Shown here piece by piece: positions 28,551 through 37,962 of a DNA stretch of 49,071 nucleotides. This stretch comes from Mycobacteriaceae bacterium. GTDB taxonomy: Bacteria > Pseudomonadota > Gammaproteobacteria > Burkholderiales > Burkholderiaceae_D. The position numbers and the translations under genes are program-made. Within the stretch, counting starts at the first letter, position 1, and every line of letters starts with the position of its first letter. The stretch lies in NCBI GenBank assembly GCA_903970145.1, contig CAJCHO010000068.1, positions 1-49,071 on the forward strand, read 5' to 3'. The notes beneath the pieces were generated by a model, which was not told the DNA's origin, searched no databases, and was given only the letters and a program-made list of their open reading frames with translations.

Positions 28551-29359
28551 GGCGCCAGACCCAGATCCGCCTGATAGTTGCGCGCCGGGTAGTGGAAAGC
28601 GACCGGTCCGTCGGGCGAGGCATCGATGAACTGGCGCACAAATGGATCCTTGGTCGCGCGCAGCTCAGCAGGCGTGCCTTCGGCCGCAACCGTGCCCTTG
28701 GAAATGAAATACACGTAGTCGGCGATGGCAAACGACTCGTCGACCTCGTGGGTAACGAGGATCGAAGTGGCACACAGGGCGTCGTTGAGGCTGCGAATCA
28801 GGTTGGCGGTGATTCCAAGTGAGATCGGATCGAGCCCGGCAAACGGTTCGTCGTACATGATGATCTGCGGATCGAGCGCGATCGCGCGCGCCAGCGCCAC
28901 GCGGCGAGCCATGCCCCCGGAGATCTGCGAAGGGCGCAGACCGTAAGCGCCGCGCAGGCCCACCGCATTGAGTTTCATCAACACCAGATCGCGGATGATC
29001 TCTTCGGGCAGATCGGTATGCTCGCGCAGCGGGAAGGCGACATTCTCGAATACCGTCATATCGGTAAACAGGGCACCGAACTGGAATAGCATGCCCATGC
29101 GGCGTCGCAGGGCATACAAGCCGTCGCGATCGCGCGTCTCGACAGCCGCGCCGTCAACCACGACGCTTCCTACGGAGGGTCGCAATTGACCACCGATCAG
29201 GCGCAGCACGGTGGTCTTGCCCGAGCCGGAAGCACCCATCACGGCGACCACTTGGCCGCGTCCAAAGCGCATGTTGATCCCGGAGAGCACTTCCGCCTGT
29301 CCGTAGGTGAAGTGCAGGCCGGTCAGTTCCACGAGACTGCTATAGGGGCGATCGGTCAC
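28547..29359 (-). CDS. mlaF: ATP-binding protein MlaF
   Basis: MlaF is the ATPase of the MlaFEDB phospholipid transporter. The 270 residues include Walker A GASGSGKTTVLR near residue 40, signature ISGGMARRVALARAIALDP, Walker B IIMYDEPFAGLDP, and H-loop ILVTHEVDESFAIAD. It is the first gene of the 22-gene reverse-strand string. A TATAAT lies about 65 bases upstream of its start. Confidence 0.96.
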   Translation of the reverse strand: MTDRPYSSLVELTGLHFTYGQAEVLSGINMRFGRGQVVAVMGASGSGKTTVLRLIGGQLRPSVGSVVVDGAAVETRDRDGLYALRRRMGMLFQFGALFTDMTVFENVAFPLREHTDLPEEIIRDLVLMKLNAVGLRGAYGLRPSQISGGMARRVALARAIALDPQIIMYDEPFAGLDPISLGITANLIRSLNDALCATSILVTHEVDESFAIADYVYFISKGTVAAEGTPAELRATKDPFVRQFIDASPDGPVAFHYPARNYQADLGLAP

Positions 29360-29423
29360 TATGAGGCGAGCTTGTTGTTAGGGTGCGCGCGGCGGCGGAA
29401 TGCCGGAGGAGATCAGCAGCTCG

Positions 29424-29429
29424 ATTATA
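29424..29429 (-). promoter_or_regulatory. Candidate promoter -10 of the mla-his-tat operon
   Basis: TATAAT on the reverse strand (in AAGCTATAATCG) lies 65 bases before mlaF, the first gene of the long string. The -35 position at 17 bp (CATCAC) is weak. Nothing else in the 123-bp gap between kefB and mlaF looks like a gene, so this is the natural place for the operon promoter. Confidence 0.45.
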
Positions 29430-29488
29430 GCTTGGGCAGCGCAGGCGTGATGGGACAGCTGTCACGGCCGTGAAGCCTTTGCCGCGCT

Positions 29489-31483
29489 TTAGTGCGCCAG
29501 TAGTCGGTTCTCCGCGAGCCCCAGGCCTTCGCTAGCGCCGCGCAGCACGATCGCATCGTTCTCCTGCAGCTGCTCGCTGGCGTCGGGGTCGCGCGCGCGG
29601 ATGCCGCGCCGACGGATCACCGTCACTTCCACACCGAGCTCCGAGAGACCAAGCTCGTCGATGCGTTTGCCGATCGCCCAGGCACCGGCCCGCAAAGTGA
29701 CCGAGTGCAGCCGCAGCTGCATGGCTTCGGCAAGATCGCCCGAATCATCGTCGGCCCCATGAAAGAAACCGCGCAACAAGCTGTAGCGCTGCTCGCGCAC
29801 CTCGCGAATGCGGCGCACGACGCGCGACAGGGGAACTCCCAGCAGTACCAACGCGTGTGAGGCGAGCATCAGACTGCCTTCGATCATCTCGGGCACGACT
29901 TCCGCGGCCCCGGCGTCGCGCAAGAGATCAAGATCGGTATCGTCGGTGGTGCGCACGATCACCGGTATATTGTGCTCGAGCTCATGGGCATGGTTGAGCA
30001 CGCGCAGCGCCGAAGCCGTGTTGGCGTAGCTGACGACGATGGCGGCGGCACGATGGATCCCGGCCGCGGCCAGCGACTCGCGGCGCGCCGCGTCTCCATA
30101 GACGACATTGTCACCTGCAGCTGCCGCTTCGCTGACCCGATCCGGATCCAGGTCAAGCGCCACGTAGGCGATGTTCTCCCGCTCGAGCAGGCGCGCCAGA
30201 TTCTGACCGCTGCGTCCGAATCCGCACACGATGACGTGTCCCTGCGTGGCCATGCTGCGCGAGGCAATCTGGGTGAGCGCAACCGATTGACTCAGCCACT
30301 CGCTGCTGGCCAGGCGCAACACGATGCGGTCGCTATAGTGCACCAAGAGCGGGGCTGCCAGCATCGAGAGCAGCATCGAGGCCAACACCACCTGCAGCAG
30401 CAGGGGATCAATCAGGTGCAGCTCGCCGGCCTGCTGGAGCAGCACGAATGCGAACTCGCCGGCCTGCGCCAGCCCGAGTCCGGTGCGGATCGCGGTCCCG
30501 GTGCTGCAGCCAAAAACGCGTGCCAGGAGCGTCACCAGTACCAATTTGCCGAGCACCGGGCCGATCAAAAGGAGCGCCACCAGGAGCGCGTGCTGCAGCA
30601 CGACTGCGACATTGAGCAGCATGCCGATCGTGATGAAGAACAGTCCGAGCAGCACATCACGAAACGGCTTGATGTCCTCGGCAACCTGGTGGCGGTACTC
30701 GGTCTCGGAGATCAACACTCCCGCCAGAAAGGCCCCCAGCGCCAGCGACAGCCCGGCGAGATCGGTCAGCCAGGCCAGGCCCAGCGTCACCAGGAGCAGA
30801 TTGAGCATGAACAGTTCCTGCGAGCGTCGGCGCGCGACCAGATGGAACCAGCCGCGCATGATGCGCTGCCCGATGCCCAAAAGAAGCGCGAGTACCAGCA
30901 CTGCCTTGCCCACGGCCGTCAGAAGCACCACCGCCAGCTGCGCCGGCGCCTCGGTGAGCGCCGGCTGCACCACCAGAAACAGCACCACCGCCAGATCCTG
31001 AAACAGCAGCACCCCAACAATTTGCCGCCCATGCGCCGAATCGATTTCGAGCCGCTCGGTGAGGAGCTTGACGATGATCGCCGTCGAGGACATCGCGAGC
31101 GCACCCCCAAGTGCAAACCAGGTCGGGGTCGCGAATCCACCGAAGCGTCCCGGAAAGCACAGCGCGAGAAGGGTGCCGCCACCGATTACCAGCACTGTAG
31201 TCAGAAAGACCTGCAGCAGTCCGAGTCCAAAGACAATGCGCCGCATTGCCCACAGCTTGGCAATGTTGAATTCGAGGCCGATCGAGAACATCAGGAAGAC
31301 AACACCGAAGGCCGCCAGCTGGCGCGTCGATTCGGAGTCGGGTACGAGACCGCTGGCGTGCGGCCCGATGACGATGCCGACCGCAAGATAACCGAGCATG
31401 GGCGGCATCTTCAGAAGCCGGAAGACGACCAGGCCAAGCACGGCTGCGAGCAGCAGCAGGAGCGATAACTCGAGGGTATTCAT
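29489..31483 (-). CDS. CPA2-family monovalent cation/proton antiporter (KefB/YbaL-like)
   Basis: This is a potassium or sodium/proton antiporter of the KefB/KefC class. The 664-residue protein has about 12 membrane helices over residues 1-380. A TrkA-N (RCK) NAD-binding domain (GHVIVCGFGRSGQNLARLL, then YVALDLDPDRV) lies near residues 400-520, and a TrkA-C domain (LHSVTLRAGAWAIGKRIDEL) near the C-terminus. ATG 31483 gives the usual MNTLELSLLL start. Substrate and glutathione control cannot be read from sequence. It is divergent from kdsD. Confidence 0.93.
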   Translation of the reverse strand: MNTLELSLLLLLAAVLGLVVFRLLKMPPMLGYLAVGIVIGPHASGLVPDSESTRQLAAFGVVFLMFSIGLEFNIAKLWAMRRIVFGLGLLQVFLTTVLVIGGGTLLALCFPGRFGGFATPTWFALGGALAMSSTAIIVKLLTERLEIDSAHGRQIVGVLLFQDLAVVLFLVVQPALTEAPAQLAVVLLTAVGKAVLVLALLLGIGQRIMRGWFHLVARRRSQELFMLNLLLVTLGLAWLTDLAGLSLALGAFLAGVLISETEYRHQVAEDIKPFRDVLLGLFFITIGMLLNVAVVLQHALLVALLLIGPVLGKLVLVTLLARVFGCSTGTAIRTGLGLAQAGEFAFVLLQQAGELHLIDPLLLQVVLASMLLSMLAAPLLVHYSDRIVLRLASSEWLSQSVALTQIASRSMATQGHVIVCGFGRSGQNLARLLERENIAYVALDLDPDRVSEAAAAGDNVVYGDAARRESLAAAGIHRAAAIVVSYANTASALRVLNHAHELEHNIPVIVRTTDDTDLDLLRDAGAAEVVPEMIEGSLMLASHALVLLGVPLSRVVRRIREVREQRYSLLRGFFHGADDDSGDLAEAMQLRLHSVTLRAGAWAIGKRIDELGLSELGVEVTVIRRRGIRARDPDASEQLQENDAIVLRGASEGLGLAENRLLAH

Positions 31484-31552
31484 GGGCGCGAATTGCGACC
31501 GGCCAGTGCTTGCACACGCGCCTCTCAATCAGCTAAGCAATAATTGTGCCTT

Positions 31553-31561
31553 TGCTATACT
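31553..31561 (+). promoter_or_regulatory. Extended -10 promoter directly before kdsD
   Basis: TGCTATACT matches an extended -10 (TGn plus TATACT) and ends only 6 bases before the kdsD ATG at 31568. No -35 is seen at normal spacing, consistent with extended -10 promoters. Transcription would begin at or very near the ATG, implying a leaderless or nearly leaderless mRNA. A kdsD start further downstream would change this reading. Confidence 0.4.
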
Positions 31562-31567
31562 AGGCCA

Positions 31568-32599
31568 ATGCTTCCATCGAAAGTAGCGCATTCTGCGCTA
31601 GTACACCAGCACGACCCAGCGGCGGGCACCGATCCGGACCGTATTCTGGGACTCGGGCGCGAAGTATTGCGCATCGAGGCGCAAGCGGTGGCAGACCTGG
31701 CTGAAAGGCTCGATGACAGCTTCGCGAAGGCAGCGCAGTTGCTGCTTGCGTGCCGCGGCCGGGTGGTGGTCAGCGGCATTGGCAAGACCGGCCACATCGG
31801 TCGCAAACTGGCGGCCACGCTGGCCAGCACCGGCACCCCGGCCTTCTTTGTCCACGCCGCCGAGGCCAGTCACGGCGATCTGGGCATGGTCACGGGCGAC
31901 GACGTATTCCTTGCCATCTCCAATTCGGGTGAAGGCTCGGAGCTGCTTGCGATCGTGCCGCAGATCAAGCGCCAGGGGGCGCCGATAGTCGCGATCACCG
32001 GCAATCGCAACTCCAGTCTGGCGCGCGCGGCCGATGTCCATCTGGACGCACGGGTCGACAAGGAGGCCTGTCCGCTCGACCTGTCACCCACTTCGAGCAC
32101 TACCGCGGCGCTCGCCCTCGGGGATGCGCTGGCTGTGGTGCTGCTCGATTTGCGCGGTTTCTCGCGCGACGATTTTGCGCGCGCCCACCCGGGCGGCGCA
32201 CTCGGGCGCCGTCTGTTGACGCTGGTGCGCGACATCATGCGCAGCGGCGAACGCATGGCCAGTGTACCGGTGGCGGCAAGCCTGACTGACGCCCTCGTCG
32301 AAATCGGTCGCGCCGGTCTTGGCATGACCGCAGTGCTCGACCAGGACGGCAGCCTCGCCGGCGTATTTACCGATGGCGACTTGCGACGCCTGATCGCACG
32401 GACCCAGAATTTCACCAACCTGACGATCGGCGAGGTCATGCATCGCAATCCACGCACCATTGGCGCTGACGAGCTCGCCGTAACGGCTGCCGGCATCATG
32501 GAAGAACACCGCATCAATCAGCTGCTCGTTACCGACACCAGTGGAGAGCTGGTGGGCGCCCTGCACATTCACGACCTCACCAACGCCAAGGTGATCTGA
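31568..32599 (+). CDS. kdsD: Arabinose-5-phosphate isomerase
   Basis: KdsD converts ribulose-5-phosphate to arabinose-5-phosphate, the precursor of Kdo in lipopolysaccharide. The 343 residues hold a SIS domain (VVVSGIGKTGHIGRKLAATL; FLAISNSGEGSELLAIVPQI; LSPTSSTTAALALGDALAV) and two C-terminal CBS domains (VRDIMRSGERM; IGEVMHRNPRTIGADE). ATG 31568 is chosen; a TTG at 31544 is open but weaker. It is the first gene of the Kdo/Lpt cluster and ends 1 base into kdsC. Confidence 0.95.
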   Translation: MLPSKVAHSALVHQHDPAAGTDPDRILGLGREVLRIEAQAVADLAERLDDSFAKAAQLLLACRGRVVVSGIGKTGHIGRKLAATLASTGTPAFFVHAAEASHGDLGMVTGDDVFLAISNSGEGSELLAIVPQIKRQGAPIVAITGNRNSSLARAADVHLDARVDKEACPLDLSPTSSTTAALALGDALAVVLLDLRGFSRDDFARAHPGGALGRRLLTLVRDIMRSGERMASVPVAASLTDALVEIGRAGLGMTAVLDQDGSLAGVFTDGDLRRLIARTQNFTNLTIGEVMHRNPRTIGADELAVTAAGIMEEHRINQLLVTDTSGELVGALHIHDLTNAKVI

Positions 32600-33144
32600 T
32601 GGTGCAACCGGATGCGCGCGAACTGACCCTGTTGCAGCGCCTGGCGCCGCTCGAACTGATGATTTTTGACGTCGACGGTGTCCTGACCGACGGCAAGCTC
32701 TATTACGGACCCGGCGGCGAGGTGATGAAGGCATTTCACGCACTCGATGGCCACGGAATCAAACTCCTGCACAGCGCAGGGATCGCCACCGCCATACTAT
32801 CGGCGCGCAATTCGCACATTGTGACCCGACGCGCCACCGAACTGGGCATCGAGGAGGTCGTCCAGGGGGTCGATAACAAGCGTGAGGCACTCGATGATCT
32901 ACTCAAGCGGCTTGGCGTGCCGGCGCGGTTGACTGGTTTCATGGGCGACGATGTTCTCGACATCCCGGTGATGCAGCGTATCGGCTTCGCGGCCACGGTG
33001 CCGCACGCGGCCAACGGGGTGGCTGCGTACGCACACTGGATGAGTTCGCGCGCGGGCGGTCATGGCGCGGTGCGTGAAGTGTGCGAACTGATCCTAAGCG
33101 CCAAAGGCAAGCTCGATGCGCTACTTGCCCAGTACCAGGACTGA
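32599..33144 (+). CDS. kdsC: 3-deoxy-D-manno-octulosonate-8-phosphate phosphatase
   Basis: KdsC removes the phosphate from Kdo-8-phosphate. It is a HAD-family tetrameric enzyme, here 181 residues, with motif I MIFDVDGVLTDGKLYY and motif II ATAILSARNSHIV. Motif III is a lysine in VDNKREALDDLLK, and motif IV is FMGDDVLDIPVM. The ATG overlaps the kdsD stop (TGATG). Normal length. Confidence 0.96.
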   Translation: MVQPDARELTLLQRLAPLELMIFDVDGVLTDGKLYYGPGGEVMKAFHALDGHGIKLLHSAGIATAILSARNSHIVTRRATELGIEEVVQGVDNKREALDDLLKRLGVPARLTGFMGDDVLDIPVMQRIGFAATVPHAANGVAAYAHWMSSRAGGHGAVREVCELILSAKGKLDALLAQYQD

Positions 33145-33147
33145 TTC

Positions 33148-33771
33148 GTGCGCGAGCGAGGCACCCTCGTCGGCTCGCTGGTCATACTCAGCAGCCTTGC
33201 GGCCGGCTCCTACTGGCTCGCGGTGCGTGCGCGCCTGTCGGACGCCCAGCCGCACTCGCCGGGCCACGTCGTCGACTATTTCGCCGACAATTTCAAACTT
33301 ACGCGCATGGATGACAAGGGTTCCGCGCTGTACTCGATCGCTGCCGCAAAAATGAATCACTACGCCGACGACGACTCCACCGATCTCACCGATCCTGGCA
33401 TCACCAGTGCGCGGCCTGATCAGCCGCTGGTGCACATGCACGCTGACACGGGACACATGACCAGCGATGCCGAGCAGGTGACCCTCAAGGGCAATGTGAC
33501 CATCACGCGCGCGGCCACCGACAAGGATTCCGAGCTGCGCGGCTATGGCAGCTCGCTGTTTGTGCTGCCTGAACAGGACTTGGCCAGTAGCAACGATCCC
33601 TTCACGTTCCTGCACGGCGGCTCGAAGGTCTGGGCACGCACCATGCGATTCGACAATACCAGTCGCTTCGTGCGCATGAACGATGATGTCGAAGCACGCG
33701 GCTACACCGTCATCGAACCGCACCAGCCTGCCGGAGCGCCTCCCGTGACCACACCATCGAGTCCGCAATGA
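33148..33771 (+). CDS. lptC: LPS export protein LptC
   Basis: LptC is the bitopic inner-membrane protein that passes lipopolysaccharide from LptBFG to LptA. The 207 residues begin with one membrane helix (GTLVGSLVILSSLAAGSYWLA), then a beta-jellyroll periplasmic domain with LTRMDDKGSALYSIAAAKMNHY and VTLKGNVTITRAATD. It starts with GTG 3 bases after kdsC (MRERGTLVG) and overlaps lptA by 4 bases. Confidence 0.93.
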   Translation: MRERGTLVGSLVILSSLAAGSYWLAVRARLSDAQPHSPGHVVDYFADNFKLTRMDDKGSALYSIAAAKMNHYADDDSTDLTDPGITSARPDQPLVHMHADTGHMTSDAEQVTLKGNVTITRAATDKDSELRGYGSSLFVLPEQDLASSNDPFTFLHGGSKVWARTMRFDNTSRFVRMNDDVEARGYTVIEPHQPAGAPPVTTPSSPQ

Positions 33772-34565
33772 GAACTCCTGTCGCGAGCCACCGCTGGGTG
33801 GCGCCATTGATCTCGGTTTGCCTCGTCCTTAGCGCAAACCTGTGGACGCCGGCCCGGGCCGAGCGCGCCGACCACGAGAAGCCGACCGTCATCGTCTACG
33901 ATCACGCCAACTGGGACGACCTTAAGCAGGTCTATGTCTTTACCGGCAATGTCGTGCTCACCAAGGGCACGATCCTCATGCGCTGCGATAAGCTGACGGT
34001 CAAACAGGACCCGGAAGGCTACAACTTCGCCGTCGCGGTCATGGATGCCCCTGACCGGCGTGTGTTCTTCCGGCAAAAGCGCGAAGGGTTCGCCGACCAG
34101 TTCATGGAAGCCACGGGCGATCGCATCGAGTACGACGAGAAGGCCAACGAAGTCGAGGTCTATACCCACGCCAACGTCAAGCGCCTGGACGCGGAGGTCC
34201 TGCAGGACGACATGCACGGCGATACGATCGAGTACAACAGCGAGACCGAGAAGTACCACGTCGAAGCCGGCGGCGAGAAGCAGCCGCGCGCGAGCGTGCA
34301 GATCGCTCCGGCCAAGAATGCCAACGCGCCGGCAGCAGGCGCCACCCCGACGAGCAAACCCGGCGCACCCACCACGCCACACGCCGCGCCAGGAGCCTCA
34401 CCGAGCGACAAACCGGGTGCCGCGGCGGCGCCAACGGTCAGCAATACCTTCGAGGGTTCGGCACCGACCAATTCCGGCAGCGCCAGCACGGCCACGCCCA
34501 ACGCCGACACGCACCCGGTGCCGCTGCAGGGCGCGCCACGCCTACAGAGCGTCCCGGCACAATGA
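33768..34565 (+). CDS. lptA: LPS export protein LptA with long C-terminal tail
   Basis: LptA is the periplasmic bridge for lipopolysaccharide. A signal peptide ([20 protein letters not shown]) precedes the jellyroll OstA domain over about residues 35-175 ([59 protein letters not shown]). About 85 further residues are Pro/Ala/Thr/Ser-rich low complexity ([15 protein letters not shown] and similar). The family core is near 180 residues, so this tail is an extension of unknown role. Start and stop overlap lptC and lptB by 4 bases each. Confidence 0.95.
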   Translation: MRTPVASHRWVAPLISVCLVLSANLWTPARAERADHEKPTVIVYDHANWDDLKQVYVFTGNVVLTKGTILMRCDKLTVKQDPEGYNFAVAVMDAPDRRVFFRQKREGFADQFMEATGDRIEYDEKANEVEVYTHANVKRLDAEVLQDDMHGDTIEYNSETEKYHVEAGGEKQPRASVQIAPAKNANAPAAGATPTSKPGAPTTPHAAPGASPSDKPGAAAAPTVSNTFEGSAPTNSGSASTATPNADTHPVPLQGAPRLQSVPAQ

Positions 34566-35359
34566 ACGACAGCACCACGGTGAACGAAACGCCGGACAAG
34601 CATCCGACGCAGCTGCTGCAGAGCACGCTGGCCGCCTCGCAGCTGCGCAAGAGTTACGGCTCGCGCACCGTGGTGCGCGATGTATCGCTCGAGGTCAAGA
34701 GCGGCGAGGTGGTTGGGCTGTTGGGACCCAATGGTGCGGGCAAGACCACCTGCTTTTACATGATCGTCGGACTGATCGCTGCCGAGTCGGGCTCGATTGC
34801 TCTGGACCATAACGACGTCACGCGTCTGCCGATTCACCGGCGTGCCCGTCTCGGACTGTCCTATCTGCCCCAGGAGGCCTCGGTATTCCGGCAGTTGAGT
34901 GTCGAGGACAACATCCGCGCCGTACTCGAGTTGCAGATCGACAAGGCCGGGCGGCGCCTGTCCGATGCGGAGATCGAGCGCCGCCTCGACGCGCTGCTCG
35001 ACGATCTGCAGATCCAGCACATCCGCACCAACGCCGCGCTCTCGCTCTCGGGGGGTGAGCGCCGCCGGGTCGAGATCGCGCGCGCGCTCGCGACCTCCCC
35101 GCGCTTTATTCTGCTTGACGAACCGTTTGCCGGCATCGACCCGATCGCAGTCATCGAGATCCAGCGCATCGTGCGCTTTCTCAAGGCGCGCTCGATCGGC
35201 GTTCTGATTACTGACCACAACGTGCGCGAGACGCTGGGCATTTGCGATCACGCCTACATCATCAACGCTGGCGAAGTACTGGCCGCCGGCCGCCCCGACG
35301 AGATCGTGCAGAACGAGAACGTGCGACGCGTCTATCTGGGCGAACATTTCCGCATGTAG
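34562..35359 (+). CDS. lptB: LPS export ATP-binding protein LptB
   Basis: LptB is the ATPase of the LptB2FG lipopolysaccharide extractor. The 265 residues have a roughly 25-residue N-terminal extension, then Walker [17 protein letters not shown]. The signature is [18 protein letters not shown], Walker B is [16 protein letters not shown], and the H-loop is [12 protein letters not shown]. LptF and LptG are not in the window. It is followed after 26 bases by rpoN. Confidence 0.96.
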   Translation: MNDSTTVNETPDKHPTQLLQSTLAASQLRKSYGSRTVVRDVSLEVKSGEVVGLLGPNGAGKTTCFYMIVGLIAAESGSIALDHNDVTRLPIHRRARLGLSYLPQEASVFRQLSVEDNIRAVLELQIDKAGRRLSDAEIERRLDALLDDLQIQHIRTNAALSLSGGERRRVEIARALATSPRFILLDEPFAGIDPIAVIEIQRIVRFLKARSIGVLITDHNVRETLGICDHAYIINAGEVLAAGRPDEIVQNENVRRVYLGEHFRM

Positions 35360-35385
35360 GCGACTCCAGCGAGCACCCCCGCGTC

Positions 35386-36879
35386 ATGAAACAAGTGCTC
35401 CAGCTCAAGCTCTCACAGCAGCTCACGCTCACGCCCCAGCTGCAGCAATCGATTCGTCTGTTGCAGCTCTCGACGCTTGAGTTCAATCAGGAACTCGAGC
35501 AGCTGATCGCCGAAAACCCCCTGCTCGAGCGCCACGACGATCCACTGGACAGCGCGCTGCGCGTGGCCGGCGACGGCAGCCTGCATGCGGACCGGCCAGC
35601 ACCAGGCGCCAGTCCGGCGAGTCCTGCCGGGGAAGCGCGCAGCAACGATTCCGACGACGCCGAAGACCCACGCAGCGGCGACGAGGCGGCCTCAGACGGC
35701 TGGAATATGCGTGACTACGGGCGCTCGAACCACGACCCGGACGACGAAAGCGAGCAGCCGCAGCTGGCCATGGGCGAGCTCAGCTTACGCGAGCACCTGC
35801 TGGATCAGATGAGCGGCTTGCGCCTCGATCGCCGCGATCGCGCCCTCTTGACGGTTCTGATTGAAGCCCTCGATGAGGACGGGTATCTGCGCCAGGAGTT
35901 TGATGAACTGACGGCGATCGTGCCCCCCGAACTCGCCATCGATGAGGACGAATGGCGCACCGCCCTTGCCTGGCTGCAAAGCTTCGATCCCCCTGGCGTC
36001 GGCGCGCGCAACGCCTCCGAATGCCTCGCGCTGCAACTGCGCGCATCGTCTGACAAGAGCGGCCTCGCCGAGAACGAGTCAACGCGCAAGTTGGCACTAT
36101 CGATAGTAAGCGGCCACATCGAGCTCCTCGCCACTCGTGATTTTGCGAAACTAAAACGTGTCCTGCATTGCGATGACGACGCCTTGCGCGCCGCGCACCT
36201 GTTGATCCGTTCGCTCGAACCCCACCCCGGACATCGCTTTACCAGGGAATCGACCGAGTCGATCATTCCCGACGTGATCGTCAGGAAAATCAAGGGCGTA
36301 TGGCGCGCCACTCCCAATCCGGATGCAATGCCGCGTCTATATATCAACCAGGCCTATGCACGCATCCTGCGCGAGCAGCGCGGCATCGGCAATTCGGCCT
36401 CGCTGGCACAGCGACTTCAGGAGGCGCGCTGGGTGATCAAGAATGTCGAGCAACGCTTCGACACCATCCTGCGCGTCTCGGAGGCGATCGTTGAGCGCCA
36501 GCGGAACTTTTTTACACACGGCGAAGTCGCGATGCGGCCCCTTGTGCTGCGTGAAATAGCCGATACACTAGGGCTGCACGAATCGACAGTCTCGCGGGTA
36601 ACTACCCAGAAGTACATGCTCACCCCTTTGGGTAGCTTCGAGCTAAAGTACTTCTTCGGCAGCCACGTGGCCACCGAAGCCGGTGGTGCAGCCTCGAGTA
36701 CGGCCATCCGCGCGCTCATCCGCCAACTCGTAGGAGCCGAAAACCCCAAATCCCCTCTTTCAGATAGCCAAATCGCCGAGATGCTGGGCGAACAGGGAAT
36801 TGTGGTGGCGCGTCGCACCATCGCAAAATACCGTGAAGCGCTCCGCATCCCGCCGGTCAGCCTGCGCAAGACCCTGTAA
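35386..36879 (+). CDS. rpoN: RNA polymerase sigma-54 factor
   Basis: RpoN directs transcription from -24/-12 promoters with enhancer-binding activators. The 497 residues have region I ([20 protein letters not shown]), an acidic variable region II (about residues 65-130) and the core-binding domain. The helix-turn-helix [20 protein letters not shown] follows, and the C-terminal RpoN box is [13 protein letters not shown] 35386 gives the canonical MKQ.LQLKLSQ start; the longer upstream frame is a shadow of lptB. The order lptB-rpoN-hpf-ptsN is the typical proteobacterial one. Confidence 0.98.
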   Translation: MKQVLQLKLSQQLTLTPQLQQSIRLLQLSTLEFNQELEQLIAENPLLERHDDPLDSALRVAGDGSLHADRPAPGASPASPAGEARSNDSDDAEDPRSGDEAASDGWNMRDYGRSNHDPDDESEQPQLAMGELSLREHLLDQMSGLRLDRRDRALLTVLIEALDEDGYLRQEFDELTAIVPPELAIDEDEWRTALAWLQSFDPPGVGARNASECLALQLRASSDKSGLAENESTRKLALSIVSGHIELLATRDFAKLKRVLHCDDDALRAAHLLIRSLEPHPGHRFTRESTESIIPDVIVRKIKGVWRATPNPDAMPRLYINQAYARILREQRGIGNSASLAQRLQEARWVIKNVEQRFDTILRVSEAIVERQRNFFTHGEVAMRPLVLREIADTLGLHESTVSRVTTQKYMLTPLGSFELKYFFGSHVATEAGGAASSTAIRALIRQLVGAENPKSPLSDSQIAEMLGEQGIVVARRTIAKYREALRIPPVSLRKTL

Positions 36880-36943
36880 ATAGGCACTGGAATTCAGGCT
36901 GGCCAGCACCATGTGGTCAATAGCAGCCCGGAAAGGAGTCTCA

Positions 36944-37264
36944 ATGAATCTCACCATCAGCGGACATCATCTGGAAGTGACGCCCTCGATTCGCGAGTAC
37001 ACGCTAAACAAGTTGACCAGGATTCGGCGCCATTTCGACCATGTGATAGACGTTGCTGTGCTCCTTTCTGTAGACAAATTACAGCAAAAAGCAGAAATAA
37101 ACCTCCATCTCCGCGGAAAAGACATTCATTGCGAGGCGATCGATCCCGACCTCTATGCCGCCATCGATTGCCTGATCGACAAACTCGACCGCCAGGTAAT
37201 CAAGCACAAGGAATGTATCCAGGGGCGCCCGGTTCCAGCGGTAAAACGCCAGCTCCTCAATTAG
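36944..37264 (+). CDS. hpf: Ribosome hibernation promoting factor
   Basis: HPF binds the 30S subunit and drives ribosome dimerisation or silencing in stationary phase. The 106-residue short form starts [20 protein letters not shown] and shows a conserved [17 protein letters not shown] and [16 protein letters not shown] 36944 follows a strong AAGGAG (GGAAAGGAGTCTCA). It is 64 bases after rpoN. Confidence 0.96.
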   Translation: MNLTISGHHLEVTPSIREYTLNKLTRIRRHFDHVIDVAVLLSVDKLQQKAEINLHLRGKDIHCEAIDPDLYAAIDCLIDKLDRQVIKHKECIQGRPVPAVKRQLLN

Positions 37265-37326
37265 CTCGCGAGTCGGGTCGGCGCCAGTCGGCGCCTTGCC
37301 AGGCAGCAATCCGGGCCATCTTGCAT

Positions 37327-37341
37327 TGGGGCTATAATTGC
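37327..37341 (+). promoter_or_regulatory. Overlapping sigma-54-like and sigma-70-like promoter elements before ptsN
   Basis: The bases TGGGGCTATAATTGC fit the -24/-12 layout TGGnnC-N5-TTGC, with two mismatches to the TGGCAC half. The TATAAT inside it is a perfect sigma-70 -10 with no good -35. The site is 71 bases before the ptsN ATG, in the 147-bp gap after hpf, and lies in the rpoN gene cluster. Both readings are sequence matches only. Confidence 0.4.
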
Positions 37342-37411
37342 GCGCTCTCGTCTTAGAGCCGACGCAGCGTCGCTAGGCAAGCTGGCGCAATCGCTTTGGC
37401 ACCGGGTGAAT

Positions 37412-37882
37412 ATGAATCTGATCGGCAAGCTCCTACCTCGGGACAACGTTGTCCTCGACCTGGCAGCTTCAAGTAAAAAGCGGGCATTCGAACAAGTCAG
37501 CCTGATGTTCGAAAACCACCAGGGCATCGCCCGCAGCAAGGTCTTCGACAGCCTGTTCGCCCGCGAGCGGCTCGGATCCACCGGCCTCGGTCAGGCCGTC
37601 GCCATCCCCCATGGACGCATCAAGGGCTTGCGGGAACCGGTGGCCGCCTTCGTGCGCGTCTCCGAGGCGATCCCGTTTGATGCACCGGACGCGCAACCCG
37701 TCTCTCTGCTGATCTTCCTGCTCGTCCCCGAACAGGCCACGCAACTGCACCTCGAGATCCTCTCGGAACTCGCCCAGATGCTCTCTGATCCGGCGTTTCG
37801 AGCACTGCTGCAAAGTGCTCCGGAACCGGCTGCCGTGCATCACCTGTTGACCAATTGGGAGCCATTCCGGCCGGCTGCGTGA
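37412..37882 (+). CDS. ptsN: PTS IIA-like nitrogen-regulatory protein
   Basis: PtsN (EIIA-Ntr) is a phosphoryl acceptor in the regulatory PTS-Ntr chain. It affects potassium, nitrogen and envelope processes. The 156-residue protein contains FDSLFARERLGSTGLGQAVAIPHG, whose final His is the phosphorylated residue, near residue 70. The remaining fold (LIFLLVPEQATQLHLEILSELAQML) is typical of the EIIA fructose/mannitol class. ATG 37412 is used; GTG 37406 is two codons upstream. Confidence 0.95.
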   Translation: MNLIGKLLPRDNVVLDLAASSKKRAFEQVSLMFENHQGIARSKVFDSLFARERLGSTGLGQAVAIPHGRIKGLREPVAAFVRVSEAIPFDAPDAQPVSLLIFLLVPEQATQLHLEILSELAQMLSDPAFRALLQSAPEPAAVHHLLTNWEPFRPAA

Positions 37883-37962
37883 TACTTTTAGCGCACCCGC
37901 CCTGCCGCAATCGCATGCTGCGGGCTTCGCAATCAGGCAAGTAAACCCTCGGGTCGCCCCGC

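Noticed and set aside
27247..28773. Reverse frame of 508 codons spanning mlaD and part of mlaE/mlaF
   Set aside because: Only the last 171 codons match a family (MlaD); the rest is an out-of-frame reading of mlaE and mlaF.
29972..31468. A 498-codon forward frame opposite the cation/proton antiporter gene
   Set aside because: It is antisense to a clear membrane protein gene, is rich in Gln/His/Arg/Glu as expected for the reverse of hydrophobic codons, and has no RBS or family match.
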